From Atopobiaceae bacterium UBA1367 (GTDB lineage: Bacteria > Actinomycetota > Coriobacteriia > Coriobacteriales > Atopobiaceae): a DNA stretch of 7,757 nucleotides. The notes under the pieces were generated by a model that made no database searches, was not told the origin of the DNA, and worked only from the letters and a program-made list of their open reading frames with translations. The stretch lies in contig DBRN01000016.1 in the NCBI GenBank assembly GCA_002305995.1, forward strand, positions 1-7,757. Reading direction: 5' to 3'. Of this stretch, positions 6,923-7,757 are shown piece after piece (position 1 is the first letter of the stretch; each line of letters opens with the position of its first letter). Both the position numbers and the translations under genes were made by a program.

Positions 6923-6954
6923 AAAAAGCCCTCGATGCTTCTGTGGGTGAGGCT
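6923..6954 (-). terminator. Possible weak terminator or attenuator before the metal genes
   Basis: On the minus strand AGCCTC (6949-6954) can pair with GAGGGCT (6927-6933) with one bulged G, followed by TTTTT (6923-6927). It lies about 90 bases upstream of the Cys-rich gene. The stem is short and the loop long, so it may be chance, or an attenuator if the promoter lies further right. Confidence 0.25.
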
Positions 6955-6978
6955 GCAGGGACAGCGATTCCTCCGCTA

Positions 6979-7042
6979 GAAAGGAAAAGCCCGAGCTGTG
7001 CGCGGCCGGGGCCGGCGGCACACAGCTCGGGCTTTTCCTTTC
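6979..7042. terminator. Large bidirectional terminator-like inverted repeat
   Basis: Two perfect 22-bp arms (6979-7000 and 7021-7042) flank a 20-nt GC-only-rich loop that can itself fold (GCCGG/CCGGC). The arm core is GCCCGAGCTGTG, bordered by AAAA on one side and TTTT on the other, so both strands give a GC stem followed by GCTTTTCC. This is the form of an intrinsic terminator working in both directions. No gene I can support ends directly at it, which leaves its purpose open. Confidence 0.75.
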
Positions 7043-7056
7043 CGACGCGGCGTCGG
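7042..7056. repeat. Short perfect inverted repeat next to the terminator
   Basis: CCGACG (7042-7047) and CGTCGG (7051-7056) form a 6-bp stem with a CGG loop. It shares its first base with the right arm of the large inverted repeat. It has no T-run of its own. Confidence 0.5.
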
Positions 7057-7259
7057 TGCCTAGCGGGCCAGGTTTCTCGTTCTCCACGCGGCACAGGTCA
7101 CCCCACCCACAGGAGCCGCCAAAGGCTCGAGCAGGACTCCTCTGAGACATGCGGGTGACCATGGGGATGAGCTGCGGGTCCAAAAACACGACAACCTCAT
7201 GACTACCGTCACGCCTAGATGCCCAGGCCCCAAGCCTCCTGAGTTGCCGGATCGGGCTC

Positions 7260-7381
7260 GGAAGGTCGCAGCTTAGGGTCCCACATGTGTGCGAAGCCCT
7301 CACCCTTGGCCATCGCTGCTCCAAGCTCGAGGTGTTGGGACCCCATACGTGCGCCAGGCACGGAAGTCGCAGCTTAGGACC
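7260..7381. repeat. Degenerate direct repeats with TCGCAGCTTAGG core
   Basis: GGAAGGTCGCAGCTTAGGGT (from 7260) recurs at 7362-7381 as GGAAGTCGCAGCTTAGGACC. The right part of the first copy (GGGTCCCACATGTGTGCG, 7276-7293) recurs at 7337-7353 as GGGACCCCATACGTGCG. The first copy thus looks like a full unit and the others like half units. A weaker relative may lie near 7168-7190 (GAGCTGCGGGTCC). CACATGTG at 7282-7289 is a perfect palindrome. Confidence 0.6.
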
Positions 7382-7390
7382 TTTGTTGAG

Positions 7391-7426
7391 GCCCCGCACG
7401 CGGGGATGTCCCCGACGCGCGGGATG
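7391..7426. repeat. Two adjacent near-identical GC hairpins
   Basis: GCCCCGCACGCGGGGATG (7391-7408) is followed at once by TCCCCGACGCGCGGGATG (7409-7426). Apart from the first base they differ by one inserted C placed at different points. The first unit is a perfect stem (CCCCGC/GCGGGG); the second has CCCG/CGGG arms. The stem resembles the core of type I-E CRISPR repeats, but there is no spacer-repeat periodicity. Confidence 0.55.
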
Positions 7427-7694
7427 CGCCCCTCCCAGGCGCTGGCGCATGCACCTCGCCGCGGGCGACGCGGAGGGCGTCCCGCTCGAGGCCCCGGGCG
7501 ACACGGGCCCGACCGCCCGGGCGCCGCCGCCGAGGGACCGTACGTCGAGGGGCCGGGCAAGCGCCGGGGCTGCGTTCCCGTCGCCGGGCGGGGGGCGGGT
7601 GTCGGCGTCCGAGACCGCAGGGCCCTCGCCCGCTGTCAGAAGCGCATGGCGGCAACGCCGCGAGAGAGGGGTGACATTTTCGCTCGACGACGAC

Positions 7695-7713
7695 AAAAAG
7701 ACTGAATGAGTCT
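7695..7713 (-). terminator. Weak AT-rich hairpin with T-run
   Basis: On the minus strand AGACT (7709-7713) and AGTCT (7699-7703) form a 5-bp stem with a CATTC loop, followed by TTTTT (7695-7699). It might end a minus-strand transcript entering from the right edge. The stem is short, so this is tentative. Confidence 0.25.
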
Positions 7714-7757
7714 AGAAAATAGTGCAAGAGAATAGGGGCTGCGGTGGGAATCCTGGA

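Larger units (their letters stand above)
7043..7757. other. Gene-free tail region with repeats
   Basis: About 700 bases hold no coding region I can support. Open frames cross it on both strands, but they start at GTG or TTG without ribosome binding sites, are rich in Arg, Pro and Gly, and match no family I recognise. About 7440-7670 is extremely GC-rich, while 7674-7735 is AT-richer. The region contains degenerate direct repeats (7260-7381) and paired hairpins (7391-7426). It could be decayed sequence, an intergenic repeat family, or an untranslated region of a gene beyond the window. Confidence 0.6.

Noticed and set aside
6837..7094. N-terminal extension of the Cys-rich membrane peptide to 158 residues
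   Set aside because: It would run through the large inverted repeat and attenuator-like stem. The ATG at 6836 has a strong ribosome binding site and directly starts the transmembrane helix.
7388..7580. A CRISPR array based on GAGGCCCCG/GAGGGGCCG-like stems
   Set aside because: Candidate units at 7388, 7488 and 7547 are spaced 100 and 59 bases apart and differ strongly, so there is no regular repeat-spacer pattern.
6878..7696. A 272-codon minus-strand frame across the tail region
   Set aside because: It starts at TTG, has no ribosome binding site, crosses both hairpins and the direct repeats, and resembles no protein family.
7287..7709. Plus-strand frames of about 140 codons in the tail region
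   Set aside because: Two overlapping frames are equally open, both start at GTG without a ribosome binding site, and both are low-complexity Arg/Pro/Gly sequence, as expected in very GC-rich DNA.

Overview
The window is GC-rich DNA with dense, short-spaced genes, TAGAAT-type -10 boxes and strong GGAGG-type ribosome binding sites. The protein style (an ArfB-like release factor, a proteobacterial-type PEP carboxylase, a CcdA/TlpA pair, and a heavy-metal-associated protein beside a FeoB-associated-type Cys-rich membrane peptide) suggests a high-GC anaerobic actinobacterium. The class Coriobacteriia (Olsenella/Atopobium relatives) fits best. That assignment is inference from gene content and composition; no rRNA is present.

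Layout, left to right. Positions 1-25 hold a 7-bp tandem repeat cut by the window edge. An ArfB-like peptidyl-tRNA hydrolase (103-483, +) has a -10 box almost touching its start codon, so its mRNA is probably leaderless. It converges on a 12-TM MOP/Wzx-type flippase (600-1979, -, GTG start). The 316-bp divergent spacer between the flippase and ppc holds three copies of a 28/29-bp tandem repeat and a hairpin leader. Phosphoenolpyruvate carboxylase (ppc, 2296-5013, +) is full length with all catalytic motifs. Next come a membrane-anchored TlpA/ResA-like thioredoxin-fold protein (5094-5660, +) and CcdA (5663-6343, +), separated by 2 bp. On the minus strand, running toward ccdA, is a two-gene metal unit: a Cys-rich single-TM peptide (6618-6836) directly abutting an HMA copper-chaperone-like protein (6366-6617).

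The last ~900 bases (6837-7757) have no gene I can support. They contain a probable attenuator, a perfect 22-bp-arm inverted repeat with the form of a bidirectional terminator, a second hairpin, degenerate interspersed repeats, a pair of near-identical GC hairpins, and a small AT-richer patch at the right end.

How the genes work together. ppc feeds oxaloacetate into fermentative or anaplerotic metabolism. CcdA would carry electrons from cytoplasmic thioredoxin across the membrane to the TlpA-like protein. That partner, however, reads WATW-Y-PYC: the first cysteine of its CXXC site is tyrosine, and only one cysteine remains in the protein. This is the most surprising point in the window. The HMA protein and Cys-rich peptide probably handle a soft metal together. 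No complete new defence or mobile system is visible.
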